NCBI RefSeq assembly: GCF_001894745.1
Contig: NZ_BBYF01000011.1
Location: forward strand, 1 to 64,000
Direction of reading: 5' to 3'
From: Paenibacillus sp. NAIST15-1
GTDB lineage: Bacteria; Bacillota; Bacilli; Paenibacillales; Paenibacillaceae
Length of the DNA stretch: 64,000 bases
The notes under the pieces are model-generated. The model was not told the DNA's origin, did not search any database, and worked only from the letters and a program-made list of their open reading frames with translations. This document shows, piece after piece, positions 52,509 to 61,443 of the stretch. Each line of letters begins with the position of its first letter. Position 1 is the stretch's first letter. A program made the position numbers and the translations under genes.

Positions 52509-53285
52509 ATGCTCTTTTTTACTTTGGCTCGCAAAAAGTATCTCAGTAATTTGCAATACCGCAGTGCCCATATGGTGCACAACATCGCCAGCTTCATGTT
52601 CGGATTTATCTACATTTCGATCTGGACAGGGATTGGCGAAGGAAGGCCGCTTGGCGAGTATGGCTTGAATGGCATCGTAAGCTACGTCGCTTTCAACCAA
52701 GCCAGCTTGTGGGTTGCTGCCTTTCTAACGAATGGACTTGGCATCCAGCAGTCCGTCCGAACCGGACAGATCGCCCTTGATCTCGTTCGTCCCGTTCATC
52801 TGTTCTATCAGCTGATGAGCAAGGAATGGGGGCAAATTGCCTACCAGTTCGTGTACAAGTTTTTACCGATCTACATTTTATATTTCTTCGTAATGCCGCT
52901 TCACGTCCCCTCTACGATTATCACTTACGTGTGGACCGCTGTAGCTTTGACGCTGGCCGCGTACATTTCAATATGCCTGAACTATCTGATCGGAGCCGCT
53001 GCGCTCTGGACAACAGAATCAGTCTGGCTGTACTGGGTCAATTATGCGTTCAGCATGCTGCTGTCGGGCTTTCTCATTCCAATCGAATGGCTGCCATCTT
53101 GGCTTGCCGACATTAGCCGTGCCTCATTCTATCCGTTCTTGCATTATGTCCCAACTCGAATCTATCTCGGCATGGAATCCCCGTCCGCGCTGTTAGGTTC
53201 GCTGATGTGGTGCATCGTATTCACCGCCGCATGTCTCGCCGTTACCGGGATTATGCGACGCAAGGTGGAGGTGCAGGGCGGATGA
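52509..53285 (+). CDS. ABC-2 family export permease A1
   Basis: 258 residues, six membrane segments, of the ABC2_membrane_6/DUF990-type family. Characteristic: YRSAHMVHNIASFMFGFIYI, RTGQIALDLVRPVHLFYQLM and IPIEWLPSWLADISRASFYP. GGAGG lies 6 nt before the ATG. It forms an export complex with the permease at 53282 and ATPase at 54255. Substrate unknown. A paralogous set is encoded at 56088-58787. Confidence 0.88.
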   Translation: MLFFTLARKKYLSNLQYRSAHMVHNIASFMFGFIYISIWTGIGEGRPLGEYGLNGIVSYVAFNQASLWVAAFLTNGLGIQQSVRTGQIALDLVRPVHLFYQLMSKEWGQIAYQFVYKFLPIYILYFFVMPLHVPSTIITYVWTAVALTLAAYISICLNYLIGAAALWTTESVWLYWVNYAFSMLLSGFLIPIEWLPSWLADISRASFYPFLHYVPTRIYLGMESPSALLGSLMWCIVFTAACLAVTGIMRRKVEVQGG

Positions 53286-54073
53286 AGTGGATTCGTATGT
53301 ATGTGCTGCTTGTTCGCGCAAGTATTCGCAGCCGCATGCAGTACAAGTTTAATTTCTGGTTCTCTACGCTAATGGCGGCCGTTATCAGTGTCGTCGAATT
53401 TCTTATGCTTGCAGTCATTTTGCTGAAGTTCGGCCATATTCAAGGCTGGAGCTTGGCGGAGGCTGGATATTTGTATGCTATCTTATCCTTGTCCAAGGCA
53501 ATATACCGAATGATTGCTTCGGACGTGCACCACTTGGAGAACTATCTGGTTAACGGAGCTCTTGATAGTCTGCTCCTGCGTCCTGTCCCTGTACTGCTGG
53601 CACTGATGTCACAGAATTTCTCCATTAGGCTCGGAGAGTTCATCCAAGGAACCGCGATATTGACTATCAGCATGAATGTTATGATGCGCAGCGGACAGAT
53701 TGGATGGACTGCCATACCGCTCACGATATTTGTCATCTTATCGGGTGCCGTCCTGCTGTTTGCCATTGGATTGTTAACCGCATCGGCCGGCTTTTGGGTA
53801 ACCCGTATCGAGGAATTGCAGAACATTACGGAGGATGCTGCTCGTACGGCAGCGCAATACCCAATGACCATTTATCCGAAATGGATGCAAGGAGTGCTGC
53901 TTAGCATCATTCCCGTCGGGTTCGCGAACTATATTCCTTCGCTCTTCATCTTGCGTCATCAATCCGGCATATGGCTAATTGGTCTGTCCACCGCGATTAC
54001 GGCCGTCGTGTTCCTGATTGCCCTGCGCGTGTGGAAGATTGGGATTTCCCGTTATCAGAGCACAGGGAGCTAA
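53282..54073 (+). CDS. ABC-2 family export permease A2
   Basis: 263 residues, six membrane segments. Its ATG overlaps the stop of the first permease (ATGA), a coupled start with a GGAGG site 13 nt upstream. DUF990-type features: RSRMQYKFNFWFSTLMAAVI, HLENYLVNGALDSLLLRPVP and YPMTIYPKWMQGVLLSIIPVGF. The reading frame continues past its TAA into a degenerate 12-nt repeat. Confidence 0.88.
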   Translation: MKWIRMYVLLVRASIRSRMQYKFNFWFSTLMAAVISVVEFLMLAVILLKFGHIQGWSLAEAGYLYAILSLSKAIYRMIASDVHHLENYLVNGALDSLLLRPVPVLLALMSQNFSIRLGEFIQGTAILTISMNVMMRSGQIGWTAIPLTIFVILSGAVLLFAIGLLTASAGFWVTRIEELQNITEDAARTAAQYPMTIYPKWMQGVLLSIIPVGFANYIPSLFILRHQSGIWLIGLSTAITAVVFLIALRVWKIGISRYQSTGS

Positions 54074-54088
54074 GCTGATGTCCATATT

Positions 54089-54184
54089 GAGCTCAATGCA
54101 GAGCCCGATATGGAACTCGATATGTAGTTCGGTTTGAAGTTCGATCAGCAGCTTGATATGAAACTAGGTATAGAGCCGACTGTA
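54089..54184 (+). repeat. Degenerate 12-nt tandem repeat, eight units
   Basis: Units of the type GAGCCCGATATG, GAACTCGATATG, TAGTTCGGTTTG, AAGTTCGATCAG, CAGCTTGATATG follow each other at 12-nt steps. In frame with the permease stop they would encode E-L-D-M-like tetrapeptides, interrupted by a TAG. It fills most of the gap before the ATPase gene. Confidence 0.6.
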
Positions 54185-54254
54185 ATAGCGGCACAATTAA
54201 CCTGAAAAAGCAACAGGCAACACACGTAACGAACGGAATTAAAGGGGGATACTC

Positions 54255-55232
54255 GTGATTACCGTAACCGATTTACATAAACGTTTCGTCCGGCCCGCCC
54301 CGAAGGAAGGTGCCTTCAAGGGCATACGCTCCCTGTTCTCTCGCGACAAGATTGTGAAGGAAGCTGTTCAGGGCATCAGCTTCACGATCAATAGCGGTGA
54401 ATTTGTCGGATATATCGGGCCGAATGGCGCAGGCAAGTCTACGACAATTAAGATGCTGTCCGGTATTCTACATCCGACATCTGGCGACGTGCGGATATTT
54501 GGACTAAGTCCTTATAAGGCGCGTCGGCAGGTAACCCGCCGGCTTGGTGTCCTCTTCGGACAGCGCACTCAACTATGGTGGGATCTCCCAACGCGAGATT
54601 CCTATGATATTCTGTCCGCTATGTATGGGCTCGATCCTGCAGAGAAGCAGAAGCGCATCAAGCAGCTGACCGAACTGCTTGAGATGGACGAATTTATGAA
54701 TACACCTGTACGTCAGCTCTCGCTCGGGCAGCGAATGCGCGCCGATATTGCGGCCGCGCTGCTGCATGATCCGGACATTCTGTTCCTCGATGAGCCAACA
54801 ATTGGCCTCGACGTCATCGCCAAGAAGAATATTCGCCATTTCCTGAAGACGATTAATCAGGAGCTTGGCAAGACGATCCTACTGACAACGCATGACATGG
54901 ACGATATCGAACAGCTATGCAATCGCGTTATCGTCATTAATCATGGCAAGCTCGGCTTCGACGGCACAATCGACGACCTGCGCAAGCGCATCGGCTTGCC
55001 GACCGTCATCTCGGTTACCTATCGAAGTGAATGCCAAATACCTGACCACTCTAATAGCGTGCCAAGCTCGCTTCGTATCCGTGAGTTAAACAATCAAACT
55101 CTGACCGTGGAATGCAATCGCGAGGAGCTGAGTGCCATGGAAGCACTCCGTATCTTGGGTCAATTCGGTGAAGTGGAAGACGTCCATATGGAAGAACCGG
55201 ATTTCGAGGATGTTATCCACCGTGTGTACTAG
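54255..55232 (+). CDS. ABC exporter ATPase A
   Basis: 325 residues from a GTG with GGGGG 7 nt upstream. Walker A GPNGAGKSTTIKMLSG (near residue 57), VLFGQRTQLWWDLPT, signature RQLSLGQRMRADIAAALL, Walker B ILFLDEPTIGLD, H-loop LTTHDMDDIE. The FGQR-x-QLWWD motif is typical of ATPases that work with ABC2_membrane_6 permeases. The C-terminal 90 residues form an accessory domain. Third gene of the rightward export operon. Confidence 0.92.
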   Translation: MITVTDLHKRFVRPAPKEGAFKGIRSLFSRDKIVKEAVQGISFTINSGEFVGYIGPNGAGKSTTIKMLSGILHPTSGDVRIFGLSPYKARRQVTRRLGVLFGQRTQLWWDLPTRDSYDILSAMYGLDPAEKQKRIKQLTELLEMDEFMNTPVRQLSLGQRMRADIAAALLHDPDILFLDEPTIGLDVIAKKNIRHFLKTINQELGKTILLTTHDMDDIEQLCNRVIVINHGKLGFDGTIDDLRKRIGLPTVISVTYRSECQIPDHSNSVPSSLRIRELNNQTLTVECNREELSAMEALRILGQFGEVEDVHMEEPDFEDVIHRVY

Positions 55233-55251
55233 ACATATGGCACGATTAAAT

Positions 55252-55296
55252 AAATGGTTACCCCAGCAGGCAATGTTGACATCGGGTGTACCATTT
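55252..55296 (+). terminator. Possible terminator after ATPase A
   Basis: AAATGGT (55252-55258) pairs with ACCATTT (55290-55296); T-rich stretch TACTTTG follows. The large loop makes it a weak candidate. Confidence 0.45.
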
Positions 55297-55315
55297 TACT
55301 TTGAACTTGCATGAA

Positions 55316-55363
55316 AAAAGACGCTTCCGTTCCACTAACCCAGTGGTTTTGGAGGCGTCTTTT
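55316..55363. terminator. Bidirectional terminator between ATPase A and bcp
   Basis: AAAAGACGC (55316-55324) pairs with GCGTCTTTT (55355-55363) with an inner CCACT/AGTGG stem. U-tracts occur on both strands. Confidence 0.8.
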
Positions 55364-55435
55364 CCTTCCTTGCGGGTCTGATTCATTGGTGTCTCCCCTG
55401 ATAAGGACAGCCCGTTCTATATAGATGAAGCGACG

Positions 55436-55915
55436 TTATACGAGCTCGCGTACCGCTTCCAGCACTTCATTCGTATGTCCCTTCACCTTGACGCTCCGCC
55501 ATTCCTTGATGAGCTTGCCTTCTTCATCAATGAGGAAGGTCGAGCGAACAATGCCGTAATATTCGCGGCCGTACATCTTCTTAAGCTGCCATACTCCGAA
55601 CAGATCCGCTACTTCATGCTCCGTGTCAGACAGCAGCGTGAATGGCAGGCTGTGCTTCTCAATAAATTTGGTATGCGACTTGATCGGATCTGGGCTAATG
55701 CCAAGCACGACAACGCCATGTTTCTCAAAGTCTCCATGATAATCACGGAAATCACATGACTCCTGTGTGCAGCCTGGCGTCATATCCTTCGGATAGAAAT
55801 AAATCACAACTTTCTTGCCCCGGTAGTCGCTCAGCTTCACGTCCTGTCCGGTAGATGCCGGCAGCGTAAAATCAGGGATAACTTGTCCAAGTTCAACTTG
55901 CGTGGATTGAGTCAT
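55436..55915 (-). CDS. bcp: Thiol peroxidase Bcp (peroxiredoxin)
   Basis: 159 residues, the usual size. Peroxidatic cysteine in YPKDMTPGCTQESCDFRD, with the second cysteine five residues later, and LSDTEHEVADLFGVWQLKK downstream. It reduces hydrogen and organic peroxides. ATG at 55915 with AAGGAG 10 nt upstream; the frame opens 26 codons earlier. It sits between two convergent export operons; in bacilli bcp often neighbours gsaB and such ABC genes. Confidence 0.94.
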   Translation of the reverse strand: MTQSTQVELGQVIPDFTLPASTGQDVKLSDYRGKKVVIYFYPKDMTPGCTQESCDFRDYHGDFEKHGVVVLGISPDPIKSHTKFIEKHSLPFTLLSDTEHEVADLFGVWQLKKMYGREYYGIVRSTFLIDEEGKLIKEWRSVKVKGHTNEVLEAVRELV

Positions 55916-56041
55916 TCGTATGAGGCTCCTTCCCAGCAGCCAAGACTGCCGTTCTATTGCATTAAGCTTATCATCCCCCACTCTTTTTTTCAAAAACGAC
56001 GAGGCTTAGATTCTAATTCTCTCCCCATTGTATAAAAAAAT

Positions 56042-56074
56042 CGCCTTCCAAACCCATTGCTGGCTTGGAAGGCG
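56042..56074 (-). terminator. Terminator of the second export operon
   Basis: CGCCTTCCAA (56042-56051) pairs with TTGGAAGGCG (56065-56074); minus-strand tail ATTTTTTTATAC. Confidence 0.85.
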
Positions 56075-56087
56075 ACAACCTATTCGA

Positions 56088-56873
56088 TTATGATCCTGCC
56101 CCGCGGTATCGCTTAACACCGATGTTCCACAGCGTTAATCCAAGGGCGAAGAAGATAACTCCTACAACCGGAGTCAGGAGCGCCATCTGCTGCAATCCTT
56201 TGCCCTCCATGAAGTAAGAGGCAGGTATGATGCCCACAAATGCGAACGGCAGAATCCATGTGAGCAGCACTTGAATGAACCGATTGTAGATCGTTAGCGG
56301 ATAACGACCGTAGCTCTGAATGTTCCACACGAGCGGCAGAATGCCTGTCGGCGCATCCGAATAGAATGAAATCGATGTTAGTGCAGAATAAATGCCGAAG
56401 TACAGCATCACCGATCCGATCAGCATCACAAACAGCATGAGCAGCTCCATGATGCCGAAGTCGAGACCAAGCCTGTTCCAGCAAATGCCCATCATGATTG
56501 CACCGACGATAGATCCGATAATGGAGGGGGGATCTACATTTTCAAGGAGAATCTGAAATAGATTATGCGCTGGACGCGTCAATATCCGGTCCATTTCCCC
56601 TTTTACGATATATCGCTCACTGAACCCCCACAGATTGAAGAAGCAGCTGAATATGCCATATGGAATCATGAAATAGCCATAGACGAACACCATCTCATCA
56701 CGCGTCCAGCCAGCCAATGTTGGCGTATGCATGAAGACGATGAAGATGAAGATTAAATTCGTGACCTGAAAAAGTAGATCCGATGCGATCTCTATCCAGA
56801 AGTCTGCACGATAGGTAAGGCGTGTTTTAATATAGTTTTTCAAATACTCACTAACAAGTCCGAAGTAATACAT
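56088..56873 (-). CDS. ABC-2 family export permease B2
   Basis: 261 residues, six membrane segments, paralogue of the permease at 53282. YLKNYIKTRLTYRADFWIEI at the start, LTRPAHNLFQILLENVDPPS and YPLTIYNRFIQVLLTWILPF. ATG at 56873 has GGGAGG 9 nt upstream; a longer open frame to 57056 overlaps the other permease and is not used. Last gene of the leftward operon. Confidence 0.88.
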   Translation of the reverse strand: MYYFGLVSEYLKNYIKTRLTYRADFWIEIASDLLFQVTNLIFIFIVFMHTPTLAGWTRDEMVFVYGYFMIPYGIFSCFFNLWGFSERYIVKGEMDRILTRPAHNLFQILLENVDPPSIIGSIVGAIMMGICWNRLGLDFGIMELLMLFVMLIGSVMLYFGIYSALTSISFYSDAPTGILPLVWNIQSYGRYPLTIYNRFIQVLLTWILPFAFVGIIPASYFMEGKGLQQMALLTPVVGVIFFALGLTLWNIGVKRYRGAGS

Positions 56874-56878
56874 CGTGA

Positions 56879-57673
56879 TCAACCTCCCTGCACGAACAAG
56901 CGTCTGCGCGCGGAACGCCACAGCAGCACAATTGGAATAACAAGCACTACCGCCCACAGCAATTGGATGCCGAGCGCCGCCCACACTTGATCGCCCACCA
57001 CTCTGCCTGTAAATACAGAGCTCGGCAAATACGTGATCGCTTGGAATGGCAGCCATTCATTCAACGCGAGCAGCCAACCTGGGAAGAAGCTGATCGGTAC
57101 AATAACACCAGAGAACAAATCGACGACAACCCGCTTCATACGAATCATGCCCTCATTATTTTCAATGAAAAAGGCCGTCAATCCTGTCAGCATATTCAAC
57201 TGCGAATTGATCAGGAAGCTCATGAACAGCATGACGCCGAATACCGCCCACTGCTTCGGATCTTGCGGAAGTTTCACCGGGAAAAGAACGCATGCGATAA
57301 CCATACCCGGCCCCATGAAGAGCAGCAGCCGGAACAAGCCTTCGCCGAACGCCTGCATCAGCTTGACGAATAGGTAGTTGTAAGGCCGAATAAATTGGAT
57401 CGCTACGCTGCCATCTCGAATTTCCATGGCAATATCACGATCCATGTTGTTGAAGTAAAAGGCACGCGCCATCCAAGATACCGCGATGTAGGTCGTCATC
57501 TGGTCAGCCGTAAAGCCTGCAAGTGTTCCTTGTCCGCCGTAGATCGCTTGCCAGGTGAAATAATACACGCCAATGTTGAGCGTATAGATGAGAATGCCGG
57601 AATAGTAATTAACACGGTAAGCCAGCATCAACAGGAAGCGAATGCGGATAAATTCTAGATATGCGCTAGCCAT
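56879..57673 (-). CDS. ABC-2 family export permease B1
   Basis: 264 residues, six membrane segments, paralogue of the permease at 52509 (IRPYNYLFVKLMQAFGEGLF, VPISFFPGWLLALNEWLPFQ). Its start overlaps the ATPase B stop by 8 bp and its stop lies 5 bp before the next gene, so the three genes are tightly coupled. Confidence 0.88.
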   Translation of the reverse strand: MASAYLEFIRIRFLLMLAYRVNYYSGILIYTLNIGVYYFTWQAIYGGQGTLAGFTADQMTTYIAVSWMARAFYFNNMDRDIAMEIRDGSVAIQFIRPYNYLFVKLMQAFGEGLFRLLLFMGPGMVIACVLFPVKLPQDPKQWAVFGVMLFMSFLINSQLNMLTGLTAFFIENNEGMIRMKRVVVDLFSGVIVPISFFPGWLLALNEWLPFQAITYLPSSVFTGRVVGDQVWAALGIQLLWAVVLVIPIVLLWRSARRRLFVQGG

Positions 57674-58787
57674 GAGTCACCGCTTCCTTCTCTTCCTTCT
57701 CCTTGTCGTTCTCTTCTTTGTGCTCAAGGTCTTCTATCTTCGACTCTTGCGCCTGCACGACCAAGAGAGGACTCAGTCCTTCCGGCTTCTCCGCCGTGCC
57801 CGCCTTGTAAATCTCACGAACGATATCGTCGGTATTTGTCTCAATAATGCTCAAATCCGATATCGACGCACCGCCTACTACTCGCCCTATGACATCCGAT
57901 ACATTCGTGGCAAATGGCACAAGAACTCCCGCTTCATAAGGAGATTCAACTGTCCATTCCACATCAAGGCCGGACGTAAGCGCCTCAACATCACCTGCTC
58001 GCATAGGCTTCGCAAATTGGAAACGGACCTCTCGTCCCTTGCCCCACGTCGACTTGAGCGTGTCCAATCCGCCGTCATAAATAATGCGTCCATCATCGAG
58101 CATAATGACACGCGTACATAGAGCTTCGATATCCTGCAAATCGTGAGTAGTCAGCAAAATCGTTGTTCCATGCTCTGCATTCAGCTGCTTCAGGAACTCG
58201 CGAATTTCCGTCTTCACGACAATGTCGAGTCCAATCGTTGGTTCATCCAGAAATAGCACAGAAGGACGGTGCAGCAGAGATGCCACCAATTCACAGCGCA
58301 TGCGCTGTCCAAGACTCAGCTTCCGTACCGGGCGGTTCAGCAGCTCCTGCAAGGCAAGACGCTCAACCAGCTCATCCAGCCGCTGCTTGAAATCATGTTC
58401 AGAGACGCGATACACTTTGCGCAGCAGCCGGAAGGATTCAATTACGCCGATATCCCACCACAGCTGGCTGCGCTGCCCGAAGACAACGCCGATGCCCTGC
58501 ACGAACTTCTCTCTTTCCTTATGCGGGATAAATCCGTTCACACGAATATCACCGGAGGTTGGCACAAGAATCCCGGTCAGCATCTTGATTGTCGTTGACT
58601 TGCCTGCACCATTCTCCCCAATATATCCGCATATTTCCCCTTGTGGGATCGTGAAGGAGATATCCTTCACTGCCATTACTTCGTTATATTCCCGCTTGAA
58701 TAAATCAAGGAGTGCTCCCTTCAGTCCATCGCGATTTTTCTGTACCTGGAACGTTTTGCGTAAATCCCGCACGTCAATAGCGTTCAT
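57666..58787 (-). CDS. ABC exporter ATPase B
   Basis: 373 residues. Walker A GENGAGKSTTIKMLTG, VVFGQRSQLWWDIGV, signature RKLSLGQRMRCELVASLL, Walker B VLFLDEPTIGLD and H-loop LTTHDLQDIE. Paralogous to ATPase A at 54255, with a longer charged C-terminal tail rich in Glu and Lys (about the last 25 residues). ATG at 58787 begins the family N-terminus MNAIDVRDLRK; the nearest AAAGGG is 15 nt away, so the start is less certain. Confidence 0.9.
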   Translation of the reverse strand: MNAIDVRDLRKTFQVQKNRDGLKGALLDLFKREYNEVMAVKDISFTIPQGEICGYIGENGAGKSTTIKMLTGILVPTSGDIRVNGFIPHKEREKFVQGIGVVFGQRSQLWWDIGVIESFRLLRKVYRVSEHDFKQRLDELVERLALQELLNRPVRKLSLGQRMRCELVASLLHRPSVLFLDEPTIGLDIVVKTEIREFLKQLNAEHGTTILLTTHDLQDIEALCTRVIMLDDGRIIYDGGLDTLKSTWGKGREVRFQFAKPMRAGDVEALTSGLDVEWTVESPYEAGVLVPFATNVSDVIGRVVGGASISDLSIIETNTDDIVREIYKAGTAEKPEGLSPLLVVQAQESKIEDLEHKEENDKEKEEKEAVTHG

Positions 58788-59013
58788 ATATACTTCTGTC
58801 ACCCTTTCCCTGGTCACCGACCCGTTACGCGGGTACAAGTCATTCAATTGATTCGATTCTGTAAAAATTCTATAATTGATTAGACAAGATGCGGAGCATT
58901 TGCCCATAACCTTTACTATAGCACGTAGGTCGACTTGAAAGAATGCTGAATGCACCGGATTCGACATCATGACTCTCGCCGCTTTGCCGCCGGATGCGGA
59001 AAGGACGATCCAT

Positions 59014-60003
59014 ATGTTGAAAAAGTATTGGAAGCATGCCCTTATTTCTGTTTGTGTATTCCTTCTGGCTGGTGCCGGTTATTATATGTGGTCCATGTAC
59101 AGCAGCTTGGACAGTCTGCAGAAGCCGCCCGAAGCCTCTCGCTTCACCCCCGTCGTACATCGCGTGCCAGAGAAGGTCGACATAGAGCCTCCCAAATGGC
59201 AGGGAGAAGAGAGAGTCAACATATTACTGCTGGGCGGAGACTCTCGCGGACTGGAAGCTAACGAAGTCCCACGGTCAGACTCTATTCTGCTCGCCTCCTT
59301 CGATCCGAAGACGAAGCGCGCCAACTTATTCTCCCTCTTGCGGGATACATACGTTGACATCCCTGGCTTTGGCAAGGATCGCCTCAATGCGGCGCTCGCC
59401 TATGGCGGACCGGAGCTGGCTATGAAGACTGCAAGCGACTTGACAGGACTGGACATTCAATATTATGTGTATACAGACTTCGTCGGATTTATCAAGTTGA
59501 TTGACGCGCTGGGCGGCGTGGAATTTGAAGTGGAGAAGGATATGAAATATACGAGCAAGGCAGATAAGCATCAATACGATATTGATTTAAAAAAAGGAAA
59601 GCAGCTGCTAAATGGCGAAACGGCGCTTATGTACGCCCGCTTCCGCTATGATGCGATGTCCGATTATGCTCGCACCCAGCGGCAGCGCGATCTGCTCGGA
59701 GCATTAGCCAACAAGCTCAAATCAACCTGGAACCTGCTGCAGCTCCCCTCTCTTATCAGGGAAGTGTCGCCCTATGTCGAGACAAACTTATCAGCCGATG
59801 ACATCGTGAAGCTGGCCGCGCTTGGCTACGACAGCTCGATTGGGCAGAGTCATCAGCTCCCGCCGATGGACAATGTCACCGATGCACGAGTGAACAACGC
59901 TGCCGTGCTCCGGGTTATTGACGACGATAAGCTGAAGCAATACATTCAAAAAGCTTTGGAAGTGAATGTCACGCAATCCGTATCTGAAACTAATTCACAA
60001 TAA
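59014..60003 (+). CDS. LytR-CpsA-Psr family protein
   Basis: 329 residues. One N-terminal membrane helix (HALISVCVFLLAGAGYYMW), then the LCP domain outside: NILLLGGDSRGLEANEVPRS, DSILLASFDPKTKRANLFSL, RDTYVDIPGFGKDRLNAALA, LDIQYYVYTDFVGFIKLIDA, GGVEFEVEKDM and ALMYARFRYDAMSDYARTQR with the conserved Arg and Asp residues. The family attaches wall teichoic acid or other polymers to peptidoglycan. ATG at 59014 with GGAAAGGA 8-9 nt upstream. It precedes gsaB by 15 bp. Confidence 0.92.
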   Translation: MLKKYWKHALISVCVFLLAGAGYYMWSMYSSLDSLQKPPEASRFTPVVHRVPEKVDIEPPKWQGEERVNILLLGGDSRGLEANEVPRSDSILLASFDPKTKRANLFSLLRDTYVDIPGFGKDRLNAALAYGGPELAMKTASDLTGLDIQYYVYTDFVGFIKLIDALGGVEFEVEKDMKYTSKADKHQYDIDLKKGKQLLNGETALMYARFRYDAMSDYARTQRQRDLLGALANKLKSTWNLLQLPSLIREVSPYVETNLSADDIVKLAALGYDSSIGQSHQLPPMDNVTDARVNNAAVLRVIDDDKLKQYIQKALEVNVTQSVSETNSQ

Positions 60004-60018
60004 AGGGGATTTATCTAC

Positions 60019-61335
60019 ATGACTACGAATCGCAACCGTTCTGCACAACTGTACGAAGAAGCGCTTCAACATATCGTCGGTGGGGTCAACAGCCCTTCCC
60101 GCTCATTCAAAGCGGTCGGCGGCGGTGCCCCCGTCTTCATGGAACGCGCACAAGGCGCTTACTTCTGGGACGTAGACGGCAACCGCTATGTTGACTACTT
60201 GGCTGCTTATGGCCCTATCATTACAGGTCATGCCCATCCGCATGTAACGAAGGCTATCGTTCGCGCGGCACAGAACGGCACCCTGTACGGCACGCCAACC
60301 GAGCTTGAAATCAAACTGGCTCGCATGTTGAAGGAAGCTGTTCCGTCTATGGATAAAGTTCGCTTCGTCAACTCAGGCACCGAGGCGGTTATGACGACAA
60401 TCCGCGTGGCCCGAGCTTATACGAAGCGCACGAAGGTTATCAAATTCGCCGGATGCTACCATGGTCATTCGGATCTCGTGCTCGTTGCAGCTGGTTCTGG
60501 CCCTTCTACGCTTGGTATTCCGGACAGCGCAGGGATTCCATCCAGCATTGCTAACGAAGTAATCACCGTTCCATTCAACGATCTGGACAGCTTGAAGGAA
60601 GCACTGGAGCATTGGGGAGACGATGTGGCAGCCGTGATGGTTGAGCCAATCGTCGGCAACTTCGGCATGGTTATGCCTGCGGAAGGCTTCCTTGAAGGCT
60701 TGTGCAAGCTCGCTCGCGAATACGGGGCACTCGTTATCTATGATGAGGTCATCAGCGCATTCCGATTCCATTATGGTTCGGCGCAAACTTACCGCGCCTT
60801 CCCTGACTTTGCAGCAATTGAGCCAGACTTGACAGCGATGGGCAAAATCATTGGCGGCGGCCTGCCGATCGGCGCCTATGGCGGACGCAAGCATATCATG
60901 GAACAAGTTGCTCCGCTCGGCCCTGCATACCAAGCAGGCACAATGGCAGGCAACCCTGCTTCAATCTCAGCCGGCATTGCGTGCTTGGAGGTTCTGCAAG
61001 CAGAGGGCGTATACGAGCAAATGGAGGAGCTGGCAATCCGCTTGACGAACGGCATTCAAGAAGGCGCTGACCGTTATGGCGTGCCGCTTACGATCAACCG
61101 CATTCGCGGCTCCTTCTCGACGCACTTCTGTGATCATCCGGTCACGAATTATGCAGAAGCACAAGAGACGGATACCGAAGCGTTCGGCGCATTCTTCCGT
61201 CATATGCTCGACCAAGGCATCTGCCTTGCGCCTTCGAAGTACGAGGCATGGTTCCTGACTACCGAGCATACCGCGGAGGACATCGAGCGTACGATTGAAG
61301 CTGCGCATGAAGCGTTCCGCCGTATGAGAGGCTAG
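60019..61335 (+). CDS. gsaB: Glutamate-1-semialdehyde 2,1-aminomutase
   Basis: 438 residues. PLP enzyme of haem biosynthesis that turns glutamate-1-semialdehyde into 5-aminolevulinate. Motifs: [71 protein letters not shown] and the PLP lysine in [24 protein letters not shown] lies 10 nt before the ATG. This is probably the second, GsaB-type copy, because it is not with hemAXCDB and lies beside ABC-2 exporters and bcp as in bacilli (inference). Confidence 0.93.
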   Translation: MTTNRNRSAQLYEEALQHIVGGVNSPSRSFKAVGGGAPVFMERAQGAYFWDVDGNRYVDYLAAYGPIITGHAHPHVTKAIVRAAQNGTLYGTPTELEIKLARMLKEAVPSMDKVRFVNSGTEAVMTTIRVARAYTKRTKVIKFAGCYHGHSDLVLVAAGSGPSTLGIPDSAGIPSSIANEVITVPFNDLDSLKEALEHWGDDVAAVMVEPIVGNFGMVMPAEGFLEGLCKLAREYGALVIYDEVISAFRFHYGSAQTYRAFPDFAAIEPDLTAMGKIIGGGLPIGAYGGRKHIMEQVAPLGPAYQAGTMAGNPASISAGIACLEVLQAEGVYEQMEELAIRLTNGIQEGADRYGVPLTINRIRGSFSTHFCDHPVTNYAEAQETDTEAFGAFFRHMLDQGICLAPSKYEAWFLTTEHTAEDIERTIEAAHEAFRRMRG

Positions 61336-61398
61336 TTGTACGAAGAGACGAGTAGCTGAGCCTGTTTTCTAAAAAAGAAACGTTATGTACAGTACAGC

Positions 61399-61434
61399 GC
61401 CCCTCCCTATGTGATAAACATAGGACGGGGCGCT
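61399..61434. terminator. Bidirectional terminator after gsaB
   Basis: GCGCCCC-CCCTATGT pairs with ACATAGG-GGGGCGC with a short loop GATAA; TTATTATTT follows on the plus strand. It serves gsaB and the convergent J-domain gene. Confidence 0.8.
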
Positions 61435-61443
61435 TATTATTTA

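Noticed and set aside
52351..52668. 105-codon frame overlapping the start of the first export permease
   Set aside because: Overlaps the permease in another frame, and the permease has a strong ribosome site and family match.
56113..57056. Longer starts for export permease B2 and out-of-frame companions
   Set aside because: The extension overlaps permease B1; the internal ATG at 56873 has a good ribosome site and matches the paralogue's N-terminus.
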